From Pseudomonas sp. RIT-PI-r (GTDB lineage Bacteria > Pseudomonadota > Gammaproteobacteria > Pseudomonadales > Pseudomonadaceae): a DNA stretch of 64,000 nucleotides. The stretch spans positions 1-64,000 of the forward strand of contig NZ_LIGE01000023.1 in assembly GCF_001297015.1 (NCBI RefSeq). The letters run 5' to 3'. A model generated the notes under the pieces. The model did no database searches and was not told the DNA's origin. It saw only the letters and a program-made list of their open reading frames with translations. Shown here one piece after another: positions 1 through 10,144 of this stretch. The translations under genes were made by a program, and so were the position numbers. Every line of letters starts with the position of its first letter. Within the stretch, counting starts at the first letter, position 1.

Positions 1-225
1 GCGGTGGCCAAGTTGCGGCAGCCGCTGCGACTGCTGCTCGCGGTGCGGGCAGATCTCGGTGTACGGCGGGATGGCCACGTCGGCTTCGGCGAAGCTGATC
101 TTCAGGACGATGAAGAACGGCAGCATGAAGAACAGGAACAGCCAGATGAACGGGACCCCGATGACCAGTTGGCGGCCATTGGGGATTATTCGGTTGATGC
201 GGCGTTTGAATTTGCGCATGTTCAT
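1..225 (-). CDS. spuG: Polyamine ABC transporter permease SpuG/PotH, N-terminal part
   Basis: Only the first 75 codons are inside the window; the gene runs off the left edge. The protein starts with a basic cytoplasmic stretch (MNMRKFKRRINRI) followed by a hydrophobic segment of about 20 residues, as in PotH-type inner-membrane permeases of spermidine/putrescine importers. Its ATG overlaps the spuF stop codon (ATGA), so the two are translationally coupled. The call rests mainly on position after spuD, spuE and spuF in the order known from P. aeruginosa, and on the start of the membrane domain. The partner permease spuH is expected just outside. Confidence 0.85.
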   Translation of the reverse strand, partial: MNMRKFKRRINRIIPNGRQLVIGVPFIWLFLFFMLPFFIVLKISFAEADVAIPPYTEICPHREQQSQRLPQLGHR

Positions 226-1364
226 GAGCGAAGTACCACGCCGCTGTCGTCTTCCCACCACACGTAAACCTGATCACCCCAGGTCGGACGCGCGCCACGG
301 CGCTCGGCATTGGCAACGAACGACTGCACCAGTTTGCCGCTCGGCAATTCGACGTAGAACACCGAGTGACCGCCGAGGTAGGCGATGTCGTGGACCTTGC
401 CGCTCGACCAGTTGTATTCGCAGGTCGGTTGGTCGGCGGTGACCAGCAGCTTCTCCGGACGGATCGCGTAGGTTACGGACTTGTCCTGCACCGAGGTGCT
501 GATGCCGTGGCCGACGTAGATCTGCCGGTCGAGGTCCTTGCAGGTGATGGTCGCGTGGCCTTCGGCGTCGTCGATCACTTCGCCTTCGAAGATGTTGACG
601 TTGCCGATGAATTCGCAGACCAGACGGCTGGTCGGGGTTTCGTAGATGTCGATCGGGCTGCCGATCTGGGCGATCCAGCCCAGGTGCATGATCGCGATGC
701 GCTCGGCCATGGTCATGGCCTCTTCCTGGTCGTGGGTCACCATCACGCAGGTCACCCCCACGCGCTCGATGATTTCCACCAGTTCCAGCTGCATCTGCGA
801 ACGCAGTTTCTTGTCGAGTGCGCCCATCGGTTCGTCGAGCAGCAGCAGCTTCGGCCGCTTGGCCAGCGAACGCGCCAGTGCCACACGCTGACGCTGACCA
901 CCGGACAGTTGATGCGGCTTGCGCTTGGCGTACTGGCTCATCTGCACCAGCTTGAGCATTTCGGCCACTCGCGCATCGACTTCAAACGCCGGAATCTTGT
1001 CCTGCTTGAGGCCGAAGGCGATGTTCTGCGCCACGGTCATGTGCGGGAACAAGGCGTACGACTGGAACATCATGTTGATCGGTCGTTCGTACGGCGGCAT
1101 GTCGGTGATGTCGACGCCGTCGAGGAAAATGCGCCCCTCCGTGGGCCGTTCGAACCCTGCCAGCATCCGCAGCAGAGTGGATTTGCCCGATCCCGAACCG
1201 CCGAGCAAGGCGAAAATCTCGCCTTTCTTGATTTCCAGGGACACATCGTCCACGGCAATCGTCTCGTCGAACTTCTTCGTGACCCGGTCGATCTTGACCA
1301 ACACCTGTTTCGGTGTCTGGTCGCCCTCGAGGGCTTTCTTATAGGCGCCGGAGGCAACTGCCAT
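222..1364 (-). CDS. spuF: Polyamine ABC transporter ATP-binding protein SpuF (PotA/PotG type)
   Basis: The ATPase of the spermidine/putrescine importer, acting at the cytoplasmic face of the inner membrane. The 380 residues show a Walker A motif (GGSGSGKST, about residues 55-63), the signature LSGGQRQRVALARS, Walker B (LLLLDEPMGALD) and the switch histidine in VMVTHDQEEA. A C-terminal TOBE-type domain of about 110 residues follows (from about VTYAIRPEKL), as in PotA and PotG. It lies downstream of two binding-protein genes and overlaps spuG by four bases. Length and domain order are normal for the family. The substrate assignment comes from the operon. Confidence 0.93.
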   Translation of the reverse strand: MAVASGAYKKALEGDQTPKQVLVKIDRVTKKFDETIAVDDVSLEIKKGEIFALLGGSGSGKSTLLRMLAGFERPTEGRIFLDGVDITDMPPYERPINMMFQSYALFPHMTVAQNIAFGLKQDKIPAFEVDARVAEMLKLVQMSQYAKRKPHQLSGGQRQRVALARSLAKRPKLLLLDEPMGALDKKLRSQMQLELVEIIERVGVTCVMVTHDQEEAMTMAERIAIMHLGWIAQIGSPIDIYETPTSRLVCEFIGNVNIFEGEVIDDAEGHATITCKDLDRQIYVGHGISTSVQDKSVTYAIRPEKLLVTADQPTCEYNWSSGKVHDIAYLGGHSVFYVELPSGKLVQSFVANAERRGARPTWGDQVYVWWEDDSGVVLRS

Positions 1365-1430
1365 TTACGAAACTCCCAGATAAAAACAATGCAGTCCGCC
1401 CCGCAAGGCGAACCCAGGATAGTGTGTGCC

Positions 1431-2695
<1,265 letters not shown>

Positions 2696-2714
2696 GGTTG
2701 CGGCTTCAAACGGC

Positions 2715-3827
2715 TTATTTGCCGGATTTGATCTTGGTCCAACTGCGAGTGATCAGACGCAAGGTCGCTGCATCCTGATCGCTGATCGCATACAGCTGTT
2801 TCTTCACTTCCGCCGAAGGGTAAATGCTCGGATCGCTGGTGATGTCTTTGTCCACCAATGGCGTTGCCGCCTTGTTGCCGTTCGGGAAACGTACGGCGTT
2901 GGTGATCTCGGCCATCACTTCCGGCTGCAGCAGATAGTTCATGAACTTGTAAGCGGCTTCGACGTTTTCGGCATCCTTGGGAATGGCGACCATGTCATAG
3001 AACGTACCGGCACCTTCCTTCGGAATGGTGTAAGCCAGTTTGACCTTGTCACCGGCCTCCTTGGCGCGGGTCTTGGACTGTTCCAGGTCACCCGAATAAC
3101 CGACGGCGACGCAGATGTTGCCGTTGGCCAGATCGGAGATGTATTTGGACGAGTGGAAATACGCAACCGATGGGCGAACCTTGAGGAACAGGTCTTCGGC
3201 GGCTTTCAGATCAGCCTTGTCCTTGCTGTTGGTCGGCTTGCCCAGGTAGTGCAAGGCCGCCGGAATCATTTCGGTCGGAGCGTCGAGGAAGCTCACGCCG
3301 CAGCTTTTGAGTTTTTCGATATTCTCGGGTTTGAACACGATGTCCCAGGAATCGATCTTGTCGATGCCCAGTGCAGCCTTGACCTTCTCCGGGTTGTAGC
3401 CAATGCCGATCGAGCCCCACATGTACGGGAAGGCGTGTTTGTTGCCTTGGTCGCTGGCATCGCCAACCGCTTTGAGCAGGTCTTCGTCGAGGTTCTTCCA
3501 GTTCGGCAACTTGGACTTGTCCAGTTCCTGATACACGCCAGCCTTGATCTGCTTGGCCAGGAAGTTGTTGGAAGGCACCACCACGTCATACCCGGATTTG
3601 CCCGCCAGCAGTTTGGCTTCGAGGGTTTCGTTGCTGTCGAAAACGTCGTAGACGACTTTGATGCCCGACTCTTTCTCGAACTTGGCCACGGTGTCCGGAG
3701 CGATGTAGTCCGACCAGTTGTAGACGTGCAACACCTTGTCGTCCGCCTGAACCGCACCCGCCATCATGCCCGCCACGGACAGCGCGAGAAGTGTCTTGCC
3801 AGCAAGCTTTTTGCCTAATGCCTTCAT
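2715..3827 (-). CDS. spuD: Periplasmic polyamine-binding protein, SpuD/PotF family
   Basis: The first of two tandem polyamine-binding proteins. The 370 residues start with a signal peptide ([19 protein letters not shown], cleavage near VQA-DD), and the mature part begins [14 protein letters not shown]. The motif [20 protein letters not shown] and the later [19 protein letters not shown] are shared with spuE, so the pair arose by duplication. In P. aeruginosa the protein at this position binds putrescine; that preference is carried over here by position only. The start at 3827 is followed immediately by the basic-hydrophobic signal sequence. A 170-bp gap with hairpins separates it from spuC. 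Confidence 0.9.
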   Translation of the reverse strand: MKALGKKLAGKTLLALSVAGMMAGAVQADDKVLHVYNWSDYIAPDTVAKFEKESGIKVVYDVFDSNETLEAKLLAGKSGYDVVVPSNNFLAKQIKAGVYQELDKSKLPNWKNLDEDLLKAVGDASDQGNKHAFPYMWGSIGIGYNPEKVKAALGIDKIDSWDIVFKPENIEKLKSCGVSFLDAPTEMIPAALHYLGKPTNSKDKADLKAAEDLFLKVRPSVAYFHSSKYISDLANGNICVAVGYSGDLEQSKTRAKEAGDKVKLAYTIPKEGAGTFYDMVAIPKDAENVEAAYKFMNYLLQPEVMAEITNAVRFPNGNKAATPLVDKDITSDPSIYPSAEVKKQLYAISDQDAATLRLITRSWTKIKSGK

Positions 3828-3921
3828 GCGTAATGCTCCAAATTTTCTTTTTTTGAACCACTTTGTTCAGCGGCCGAACCCGGGCAACTGGAACCGCGGC
3901 TAGTCTGGCAAGATCCGGGGC

Positions 3922-3986
3922 GGTCTTTCAAGAAAAGACCAGCCTTTCTGACAGCTTTGAGCGAGAGCGCCGCAGCTCCCTCGCTC
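3922..3986 (-). other. Two hairpins in the spuC-spuD gap
   Basis: Between the spuC stop (3999) and spuD lie two inverted repeats: 3922-3940 (GGTCTTT paired with AAAGACC) and 3959-3986 (GAGCGAG paired with CTCGCTC). Neither is followed by a T-run on the minus strand. They may mark an mRNA processing point or a partial attenuator between the catabolic genes and the transporter genes. Confidence 0.4.
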
Positions 3987-3998
3987 AGAGCCTAGCAC

Positions 3999-5363
3999 TT
4001 AGCCCTGCAACGCACTGAGGGTCAGATCCAGGCATTTGCGTGCCTTTGTAACCAGCTCATCGATCTCCGCTTTGCTGATCACCAGCGGCGGCGCGATGAT
4101 CATGGTGTCGCCCACAGCGCGCATGATCAGGCCGTTGTCGAAGCAGAACTGGCGGCAGATCATGCCGACGCCCTTGCCTTCGTAACGCTTGCGCGTGGCC
4201 TTGTCCTGCACCAGCTCGATCGCGCCCAACAGACCGACCCCGCGAACTTCACCCACCAACGGGTGATCGTTCAGTTCCCGCAGACGTTTCTGCAAATACG
4301 GTGCCGTTTCGTTGTGCGCGTTCTCGATAATTTTTTCGTCGCGCAGAATGCGGATGTTTTCCAGACCCCCCGCTGCAGCCACCGGGTGACCGGAGTAGGT
4401 GAAGCCGTGGTTGAAATCGCCGCCCTCGTTGAGCACCGCAACAACGGTGTCGCGCACGATCAGGCCACCCATCGGGATGTAACCGGAGGTCAGGCCTTTG
4501 GCGATGGTCATCATGTCGGGTTTGAGGTCGTAGAAATCGCTACCGAACCACTCACCGGTACGGCCGAAACCGCAGATCACTTCGTCCGCGACGAACAGGA
4601 TGTCGTACTTGGCGAGGATTTCCTTGATGCGCGGCCAGTAGGTGTCTGGCGGAATGATCACGCCGCCGGCGCCCTGGATCGGCTCGGCAATAAAGGCACC
4701 GACGTTGTCCACGCCGACTTCGAGAATCTTTTCTTCCAGCTGATTGGCTGCCCAGATGCCGAATTCTTCCGGGGACATGTCGCCGCCTTCAGCGAACCAG
4801 TACGGCTGCGCGATGTGGACGATGCCCGGGATCGGCAAGTCGCCTTGTTCGTGCATATACGTCATGCCACCGAGGCTCGCGCCGGCCACGGTCGAACCGT
4901 GATAACCGTTCTTGCGGCTGATGATGACTTTTTTGTTCGGCTGGCCCTTGATCGCCCAGTAGTGGCGAACCATGCGCAGCATGGTGTCGTTGCCTTCGGA
5001 GCCGGAACCGGTGAAGAACACGTGGTTCATGCCTTCTGGCGCGACGTCGGCAATCGACTTGGCCAGTTCCAGCGCCGGCGGGTGCGCGGTCTGGAAGAAC
5101 AGGTTGTAGTACGGCAGTTCGCGCATCTGTTTGGCGGCCGCGTCGGCCAGCTCATCGCGACCATAACCGATGGCCACACACCACAGACCGGCCATGCCGT
5201 CGAGGATCTTGTTGCCTTCGCTGTCCCACAGGTAAACGCCCTTGGCGTTGGTGATGATCCGCGGGCCTTTCTCTTTCAGCTGCTTGAAGTCGCTGAACGG
5301 GGCCAGGTGGTGATCATTGCTGAGTGCTTGCCACTCGCGGGTTTGCGGGTTGTTGCTGGTCAT
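3999..5363 (-). CDS. spuC: Putrescine/polyamine-pyruvate aminotransferase SpuC
   Basis: A class III PLP-dependent aminotransferase of 454 residues that moves the amino group of putrescine (and related diamines) to pyruvate, giving the aminoaldehyde for the GABA route. The PLP-binding lysine is K289 in MTIAKGLTSGYIPMGG. The cofactor aspartate lies in FVADEVICGFGRTG and the phosphate-binding stretch in FTGSGSEGNDT. The N-terminus (DHHLAPFSDF) is typical of the omega-aminotransferase group. It sits between the glutamylpolyamine ligase spuB (57 bp gap) and the transporter genes. Related omega-transaminases can use beta-alanine or cadaverine, so the substrate range may be broad. Confidence 0.9.
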   Translation of the reverse strand: MTSNNPQTREWQALSNDHHLAPFSDFKQLKEKGPRIITNAKGVYLWDSEGNKILDGMAGLWCVAIGYGRDELADAAAKQMRELPYYNLFFQTAHPPALELAKSIADVAPEGMNHVFFTGSGSEGNDTMLRMVRHYWAIKGQPNKKVIISRKNGYHGSTVAGASLGGMTYMHEQGDLPIPGIVHIAQPYWFAEGGDMSPEEFGIWAANQLEEKILEVGVDNVGAFIAEPIQGAGGVIIPPDTYWPRIKEILAKYDILFVADEVICGFGRTGEWFGSDFYDLKPDMMTIAKGLTSGYIPMGGLIVRDTVVAVLNEGGDFNHGFTYSGHPVAAAGGLENIRILRDEKIIENAHNETAPYLQKRLRELNDHPLVGEVRGVGLLGAIELVQDKATRKRYEGKGVGMICRQFCFDNGLIMRAVGDTMIIAPPLVISKAEIDELVTKARKCLDLTLSALQG

Positions 5364-5420
5364 GCCAATTCTCCTTGTTATCGGTGAAGGCGCGGCTTTT
5401 TGAGGGCCGCGCCTGGCGTA

Positions 5421-6779
5421 TCAGACGGCGAAGAGCAGGTACTCACGCTCCCAGGAACTGATCACGCGCTTGAAGTTTTCATGCTCGGCCCGTTTTACCG
5501 CGACGTAGCCAGTGATGAAGGTTTTGCCCAGGTACTTCTCGATGGTCGCGCTGTTTTCCATGCGCTCCAGCGCATCTTCGATGGTCAACGGCAGGCGCAG
5601 GTTGCGGCGTTCATAACCACGACCCACCACTGGCGCGCTCGGGTTGAGGCCTTCGACCATGCCGATGTAACCGCAGAGCAGGCTCGCGGCGATCGCCAGG
5701 TAGGGGTTGGCGTCAGCGCCCGGCAGGCGGTTCTCGACACGGCGGTTCTGCGGGCCGGCATCCGGTACACGCAGGCCCACGGTGCGGTTTTCTTCGCCCC
5801 ACTCGACGTTCACCGGTGCCGAGGTGTCCGGCAGGAAGCGGCGGAACGAGTTGACGTTCGGCGCGAACAACGGCAACAGCTCAGGAATCAGCTTCTGCAG
5901 GCCACCGATGTGGTGCAGGAACAGCTGGCTCATGGTGCCGTCTTCATTAGAGAAAACGTTTTTGCCGGTCTCGATGTCGATGATGCTCTGGTGCAAGTGC
6001 ATCGCACTGCCCGGCTCGCCGGTCATCGGCTTGGCCATAAAGGTCGCGGCCACGTCGTGCTTGAGCGCGGCTTCGCGCATGGTGCGTTTGAACACCAGAA
6101 TCTGGTCGGCCAGCGACAGTGCATCGCCGTGACGGAAGTTGATTTCCATCTGCGCCGTGCCGTCTTCGTGGATCAGCGTGTCGAGGTCCAGTTCCTGCAG
6201 TTCGCACCAGTCGTAGACGTCTTCGAACAGCGGATCGAATTCGTTCGCCGCTTCAATCGAGAACGACTGACGACCGATTTCCGGACGGCCCGAGCGGCCA
6301 ATCGGCGGCTGCAACGGATAGTCAGGGTCGTCGCTGCGCTTGGTCAGGTAAAACTCCATTTCCGGCGCCACGATCGGCTGCCAGCCTTTGTCGGCATAGA
6401 GTTTGAGGACTTTCTTGAGGACGTTGCGCGGCGACAGCTCGATCGGGTTGCCTTGCTTGTCGTAGGTGTCGTGGATCACTTGCGCGGTTGGCTCGATGGC
6501 CCACGGCACCATGTACACGGCGTTCTGGTCGGGGCGGCAGATCATGTCGATGTCGGCCGGGTCGAGCAGTTCGTAATAGATGTCGTCTTCGACGTAGTCG
6601 CCGGTCACGGTCTGCAACAGCACGCTCTCGGGCAGGCGCATGCCTTTTTCGGCGATGAACTTGTTGGTCGGCGAAATCTTGCCCCGGGTGATACCGGTCA
6701 AGTCGGCGATCATGCATTCGACTTCTGTGATCTTGTGGTCTTTCAACCAATCGGTGAGCTGGTCGAGGTTGTTACTCAT
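5421..6779 (-). CDS. spuB: Gamma-glutamylpolyamine synthetase SpuB (glutamine synthetase family)
   Basis: An ATP-dependent ligase that joins glutamate to a polyamine amine group, the first step of the gamma-glutamylation pathway. The 452 residues have the glutamine-synthetase layout: an N-terminal beta-grasp part with MIADLTGITRGK, the metal-site stretch VAPEMEFYL, AQMEINFRHGD, and the nucleotide-site stretch MHLHQSI followed by RVENRLPGADANPYLA. The start at 6779 has a weak AGAGG about nine bases upstream. It would be cotranscribed with spuC. The gene just upstream in P. aeruginosa, spuA, is only a relic here, so the hydrolase matching this ligase must come from elsewhere. Confidence 0.9.
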   Translation of the reverse strand: MSNNLDQLTDWLKDHKITEVECMIADLTGITRGKISPTNKFIAEKGMRLPESVLLQTVTGDYVEDDIYYELLDPADIDMICRPDQNAVYMVPWAIEPTAQVIHDTYDKQGNPIELSPRNVLKKVLKLYADKGWQPIVAPEMEFYLTKRSDDPDYPLQPPIGRSGRPEIGRQSFSIEAANEFDPLFEDVYDWCELQELDLDTLIHEDGTAQMEINFRHGDALSLADQILVFKRTMREAALKHDVAATFMAKPMTGEPGSAMHLHQSIIDIETGKNVFSNEDGTMSQLFLHHIGGLQKLIPELLPLFAPNVNSFRRFLPDTSAPVNVEWGEENRTVGLRVPDAGPQNRRVENRLPGADANPYLAIAASLLCGYIGMVEGLNPSAPVVGRGYERRNLRLPLTIEDALERMENSATIEKYLGKTFITGYVAVKRAEHENFKRVISSWEREYLLFAV

Positions 6780-6800
6780 AAATGCCTCTGGGCTGAGTCT

Positions 6801-6817
6801 CCTGACAGGATGTCAGG
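6801..6817 (-). promoter_or_regulatory. Perfect inverted repeat upstream of spuB
   Basis: CCTGACA and TGTCAGG are separated by three bases, 21 bases before the spuB start codon. It could be an operator or a leader hairpin near the ribosome binding site. No regulator is assigned. Confidence 0.35.
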
Positions 6818-6874
6818 CAAAGTTTGACGCTTTGAGCGTCGCGTTAAAGGGGGGCTTGCTCGCGCAGTACCGGC

Positions 6875-7231
6875 TTACGCCTGGCACCGCGCATAGACAA
6901 TGAAAGAGGAGCTTACCTGCCCTTTACGCTGGCGTTGCATTTCCTGTGCACACTCAAGGCGTGCAGAATCACGAGCACGGCTGGGCAATCGGCACAGGCT
7001 TTGAGGGTTAAAGCGATCTATATTGGAAGGGGACGCCATAAACAGGATGCTTTCCCGTACGTCCAGAATATCGGACGCTGGCGCTTGAACGGCCATGGAC
7101 GGGAACATCGTCGGCAACTGGCAAGCCATGCTGGCTGCGCTACGGACGGATTTGTCGCCACTGATGTGATAAGCATGCAGACCGGACTGTTGCGAGCAGT
7201 CGGTGATGCCGATTAACGGCAGGCGAGACAT
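6875..7231 (-). pseudogene. spuA: Decayed spuA (gamma-glutamyl-GABA/polyamine hydrolase, class I glutamine amidotransferase-like)
   Basis: A 118-codon open frame whose first 70 or so residues still resemble the start of SpuA/PuuD hydrolases: MSRLPLIGITDCSQQ, then GLHAYHISGDK, then the strand that normally reads ILFTGSPSNIE, here ILFMASPSNID. After that the family similarity stops. The nucleophile segment (normally GICRGFQEMN) and the catalytic His-Glu region are absent, while the intact enzymes are about 250 residues long. The frame sits exactly where spuA lies in P. aeruginosa, upstream of spuB on the same strand. I read this as a large internal/3' deletion plus drift. The remaining peptide cannot be a working hydrolase. 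Comparison with family members is from memory. Confidence 0.75.
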
Positions 7232-7509
7232 GAAGCACCCCGGTATTATTGCTGTTATGGGTTTGATCGGAGCTTAGCCTTGTTCATTTTTTTACACAAC
7301 ACCCCCGTAAAAAATACAACACGGCCTGCTCAAGCCCGCGGGTGCACAGTCTTCCAAGGACAAAAAAACGCCCGAAAGTGCCCCATAAATGCCCTCGCAG
7401 CGCTTTTTTAGGGCAAAAAAGGCCTCGCTTGACTTCGGCAGGCCGTTCGGGTTGACTGAAACCAGAAAAGATCAATGATTGATATTTTTAACAACAAAGG
7501 TGTTGCATC
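7232..7509. promoter_or_regulatory. Divergent spuA(relic)/spuB - spuI control region
   Basis: About 280 bp without a convincing gene. It must carry the rightward spuI promoter and probably the leftward spuBCDEFG promoter. A TTGACT at 7452-7457 with ATGATT 17 bases downstream is a weak sigma-70 candidate for spuI, and AAAGG at 7496-7500 is its ribosome binding site. Several A- and T-runs make the region AT-richer than the genes. No sigma-54 consensus was found on either strand. Confidence 0.4.
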
Positions 7510-8886
7510 ATGTCGGTACCCCCGCGTGCCGTTCAGCTTAACGAAGCGAACGCGTTCCTTAAGGAACATCCTGAGGTTCTGTACGTTGACCTTCTGATTG
7601 CGGATATGAATGGTGTGGTGCGCGGCAAGCGCATTGAACGCACCAGCCTCCACAAGGTTTACGAGAAAGGCATCAACCTGCCGGCCTCTCTATTTGCTCT
7701 GGATATCAACGGTTCAACGGTGGAAAGCACCGGCCTGGGCCTGGACATCGGCGATGCCGATCGTATCTGCTATCCCATCCCCGATACCCTGTGCAACGAG
7801 CCATGGCAGAAGCGCCCGACCGCGCAACTGTTGATGACCATGCACGAACTCGAAGGCGACCCATTCTTCGCCGATCCGCGCGAAGTGCTCCGTCAAGTTG
7901 TTGCAAAGTTTGACGAGCTGGGCTTGACCATCTGCGCGGCCTTCGAACTTGAGTTCTACCTGATCGACCAGGAAAACGTGAACGGCCGTCCGCAGCCGCC
8001 ACGCTCGCCAATCTCCGGTAAACGCCCGCACTCGACTCAGGTCTATCTCATCGACGACCTCGACGAATACGTCGACTGCCTCCAGGACATTCTGGAAGGC
8101 GCGAAAGAGCAAGGCATCCCGGCCGACGCCATCGTCAAGGAAAGTGCCCCGGCGCAGTTCGAAGTGAACCTGCACCACGTCGCTGACCCGATCAAGGCGT
8201 GCGACTACGCGGTACTGCTCAAGCGCCTGATCAAGAACATCGCTTACGACCATGAGATGGACACCACCTTCATGGCCAAGCCGTACCCGGGCCAGGCAGG
8301 TAATGGTCTGCACGTACACATTTCGATTCTGGATAAAGAAGGCAAAAACATTTTTGCCAGCGAGGATCCCGAGCAGAACGCCGCGCTGCGTCACGCGATC
8401 GGCGGTGTGCTCGAGACCCTGCCCGCGCAGATGGCTTTCCTCTGCCCGAACGTTAACTCCTACCGTCGTTTCGGCGCACAGTTCTACGTGCCGAACTCGC
8501 CGTGCTGGGGCCTGGACAACCGCACCGTGGCGATTCGCGTACCGACCGGCTCGTCCGATGCCGTGCGTATCGAACACCGCGTGGCCGGTGCCGATGCCAA
8601 CCCGTACCTGCTGATGGCTTCGGTACTGGCCGGCGTGCACCACGGTCTGACCAACAAGATCGAGCCGGGCGCGCCTGTCGAAGGCAACAGCTACGAGCAG
8701 AACGAGCAAAGCCTGCCGAACAACCTGCGCGATGCTTTGCGCGAGCTGGACGACAGCGAGGTGATGGCCAAGTACATCGATCCGAAGTACATCGATATCT
8801 TCGTCGCCTGCAAGGAAAGCGAGCTGGAGGAGTTTGAACACTCCATCTCCGACCTTGAGTACAACTGGTATCTGCATACCGTTTAA
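7510..8886 (+). CDS. spuI: Gamma-glutamylpolyamine synthetase SpuI (glutamine synthetase family)
   Basis: A second glutamylpolyamine ligase, transcribed away from spuB as spuI is in P. aeruginosa. The 458 residues show the family pattern: LLIADMNGVVRGKR near the N-terminus, ICAAFELEFYL, APAQFEVNLHHV, the conserved TTFMAKPYPGQAGNG followed by LHVHISI, and RVAGADANPYL. It is clearly paralogous to SpuB but differs throughout, so the two probably favour different amines. A strong terminator follows the stop. The ATG at 7510 has AAAGG ten bases upstream. Confidence 0.88.
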   Translation: MSVPPRAVQLNEANAFLKEHPEVLYVDLLIADMNGVVRGKRIERTSLHKVYEKGINLPASLFALDINGSTVESTGLGLDIGDADRICYPIPDTLCNEPWQKRPTAQLLMTMHELEGDPFFADPREVLRQVVAKFDELGLTICAAFELEFYLIDQENVNGRPQPPRSPISGKRPHSTQVYLIDDLDEYVDCLQDILEGAKEQGIPADAIVKESAPAQFEVNLHHVADPIKACDYAVLLKRLIKNIAYDHEMDTTFMAKPYPGQAGNGLHVHISILDKEGKNIFASEDPEQNAALRHAIGGVLETLPAQMAFLCPNVNSYRRFGAQFYVPNSPCWGLDNRTVAIRVPTGSSDAVRIEHRVAGADANPYLLMASVLAGVHHGLTNKIEPGAPVEGNSYEQNEQSLPNNLRDALRELDDSEVMAKYIDPKYIDIFVACKESELEEFEHSISDLEYNWYLHTV

Positions 8887-8905
8887 GCGGATTGCAGCTT
8901 CAGGA

Positions 8906-8943
8906 AAAACGCCGTTGGCTGATTCAGCCAACGGCGTTTTTTT
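8906..8943 (+). terminator. Rho-independent terminator after spuI
   Basis: A stem formed by AACGCCGTTGGCT and AGCCAACGGCGTT with a five-base loop, followed by a run of T, starting 20 bases after the spuI stop codon. Confidence 0.92.
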
Positions 8944-8945
8944 AT

Positions 8946-9058
8946 GGCCGCCTGCGGCGGATCGCTGGCAAGCCAGCTCCCACAGGGATTTTCTGCGCAC
9001 ATAAATCCCGGTTCACTGAAGATCACTGTGGGAGCTGGCTTGCCAGCGATGGCGGCCG
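8946..9058. repeat. REP-type inverted pair (GCTGGCAAGCCAGCTCCCACA family)
   Basis: Two copies of a REP unit face each other: the left one contains TCGCTGGCAAGCCAGCTCC (from 8960) and the right one its reverse complement ending near 9050. About 45 bp of unrelated sequence lies between them. This is a common intergenic element of P. fluorescens genomes. It is the only pair of this subfamily in the window. Confidence 0.85.
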
Positions 9059-9114
9059 ACAAGACAACACACGACCCGGCTCGTACAATGCCCGCTGCCC
9101 CGCAGGAGACTTCC

Positions 9115-9741
9115 ATGACGCGTCCCGCCCCCGTCCGCAAACCCCGTGCCCGCAGCCAGGCGCGCATCGCTTCGCTACTCGACGCCGCACGCACGCTGCT
9201 GGCCGCCGAGGGCGTGGCCAGTCTGTCGATCTATAGCGTCGCCGAGCGTGCGCAGATCCCGCCCTCCTCCGTGTACCACTTCTTCGCCAGCGTCCCTGCG
9301 TTGCTCGAAGCACTGACGGCGGATGTACACGCCGCGTTCCGCGCTTGCCTGCAAGCACCGATCGATCATGAGGCCCTGCGTGACTGGCGCGATCTGTCGC
9401 GACTGGTCGAACAGCGCATGCTGGAGATCTACGATGAAGACGCCGCCGCGCGGCAGTTGATCCTCGCGCAACACGGTTTGACCGAGGTGACCCAGGCTGA
9501 CCGCCAGCATGACATTGAGCTGGGCGACCTGATGCACAAGCTGTTCGATCATCACTTCGAGTTGCCGAGGCTGCCGGAGGATGTCGATGTGTTTGCCTTG
9601 GCGATGGAGCTGGGTGACCGGGTTTATGCGCGTTCGGTGCAGCAGCACGGGCAGATCACGCCGCGCATGGCCGAGGAAGGGATGCGGGTGTTTGATGCCT
9701 ACATTGGGCTGTATCTGCCGCCGTATCTACCCAAGCGCTGA
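9115..9741 (+). CDS. TetR/AcrR-family transcriptional regulator
   Basis: A 208-residue DNA-binding regulator. The N-terminal helix-turn-helix is evident in RIASLLDAARTLLAAEG, LSIYSVAERAQIPPSSVYHFF and the recognition helix that follows, while the remaining 140 residues are a helical ligand domain without recognisable specificity. The ATG at 9115 is chosen because AGGAG lies seven bases upstream; earlier starts in frame fall inside the REP pair. No neighbouring gene is an obvious target: repeats and terminators isolate it from spuI and from ssuF. The ligand and regulon are unknown. Confidence 0.85.
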   Translation: MTRPAPVRKPRARSQARIASLLDAARTLLAAEGVASLSIYSVAERAQIPPSSVYHFFASVPALLEALTADVHAAFRACLQAPIDHEALRDWRDLSRLVEQRMLEIYDEDAAARQLILAQHGLTEVTQADRQHDIELGDLMHKLFDHHFELPRLPEDVDVFALAMELGDRVYARSVQQHGQITPRMAEEGMRVFDAYIGLYLPPYLPKR

Positions 9742-9746
9742 GCCAT

Positions 9747-9848
9747 GATCGTTCCCACGCTCTGCGTGGGAATGCAGCCCGTGACGCTCCGCGTCACTGG
9801 ACGCGGAGCGTCCCAAGAGGCATTCCCACGCGGAGCATGGGAACGATC
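9747..9848. repeat. Family D intergenic repeat, copy 1 (GATCGTTCCCACGCTCTGCG)
   Basis: A composite palindrome: GATCGTTCCCACGC...GTGGGAATGC on the left, an inner GACGCTCCGCGTC pair, and GCATTCCCACGCGG...GGGAACGATC on the right. Four further copies lie at 18523, 22887, 32813 and 56574. It follows the tetR stop by five bases. Confidence 0.88.
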
Positions 9849-9854
9849 ACAAAA

Positions 9855-9891
9855 AACCCCGGAGGGCTCACGCCCTCCGGGGTTGTTTTTT
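9855..9891. terminator. Bidirectional rho-independent terminator between tetR and ssuF
   Basis: AACCCCGGAGGGC pairs with GCCCTCCGGGGTT around a short loop, with an A-run before it and a T-run after it, so it can end both the rightward tetR and the leftward ssu transcripts. Confidence 0.9.
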
Positions 9892-9901
9892 ACTCACCGG
9901 C

Positions 9902-10117
9902 TTACAACTTGGCGATCGACACCTCGGTGGACTTCACAAAGGCGATCACTTCGCTGCCGACCACCAGTTCAAGCTCTTTGACCGAGCGGGTGGTGATCAC
10001 CGAAGTGACGATGCCCGAAGCGGTCTGCACGTCGATTTCCGACAGCACGTCACCGAGGACGATTTCCTTGATCGAGCCTTTGAACTGGTTACGGACGTTG
10101 ATGGCTTTGATAGTCAT
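9902..10117 (-). CDS. ssuF: Molybdopterin-binding (Mop/TOBE) protein SsuF
   Basis: A 71-residue single TOBE/Mop domain (MTIKAINVRNQFKGSIKEI ... VVGSEVIAFVKSTEVSIAKL). Such domains bind molybdate or related oxyanions. In P. putida the ssuEADCBF cluster ends with just such a protein, SsuF, and its position here as last gene, 27 bp after ssuB, matches. Its molecular role in sulfonate use is not known. A bidirectional terminator follows at once. Confidence 0.85.
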   Translation of the reverse strand: MTIKAINVRNQFKGSIKEIVLGDVLSEIDVQTASGIVTSVITTRSVKELELVVGSEVIAFVKSTEVSIAKL

Positions 10118-10144
10118 GGCAATGATTCCTGTCGTTTGCTTGAG

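Noticed and set aside
7284..7475. A 63-codon minus-strand frame in the spu divergent control region
   Set aside because: No ribosome binding site, Cys/Gly/Arg-rich composition without similarity, and the region must contain promoters.
9115..9741. TetR regulator as local controller of ssu or spuI
   Set aside because: Terminators and repeats separate it on both sides and no shared palindrome was found in its own and the neighbouring promoters.
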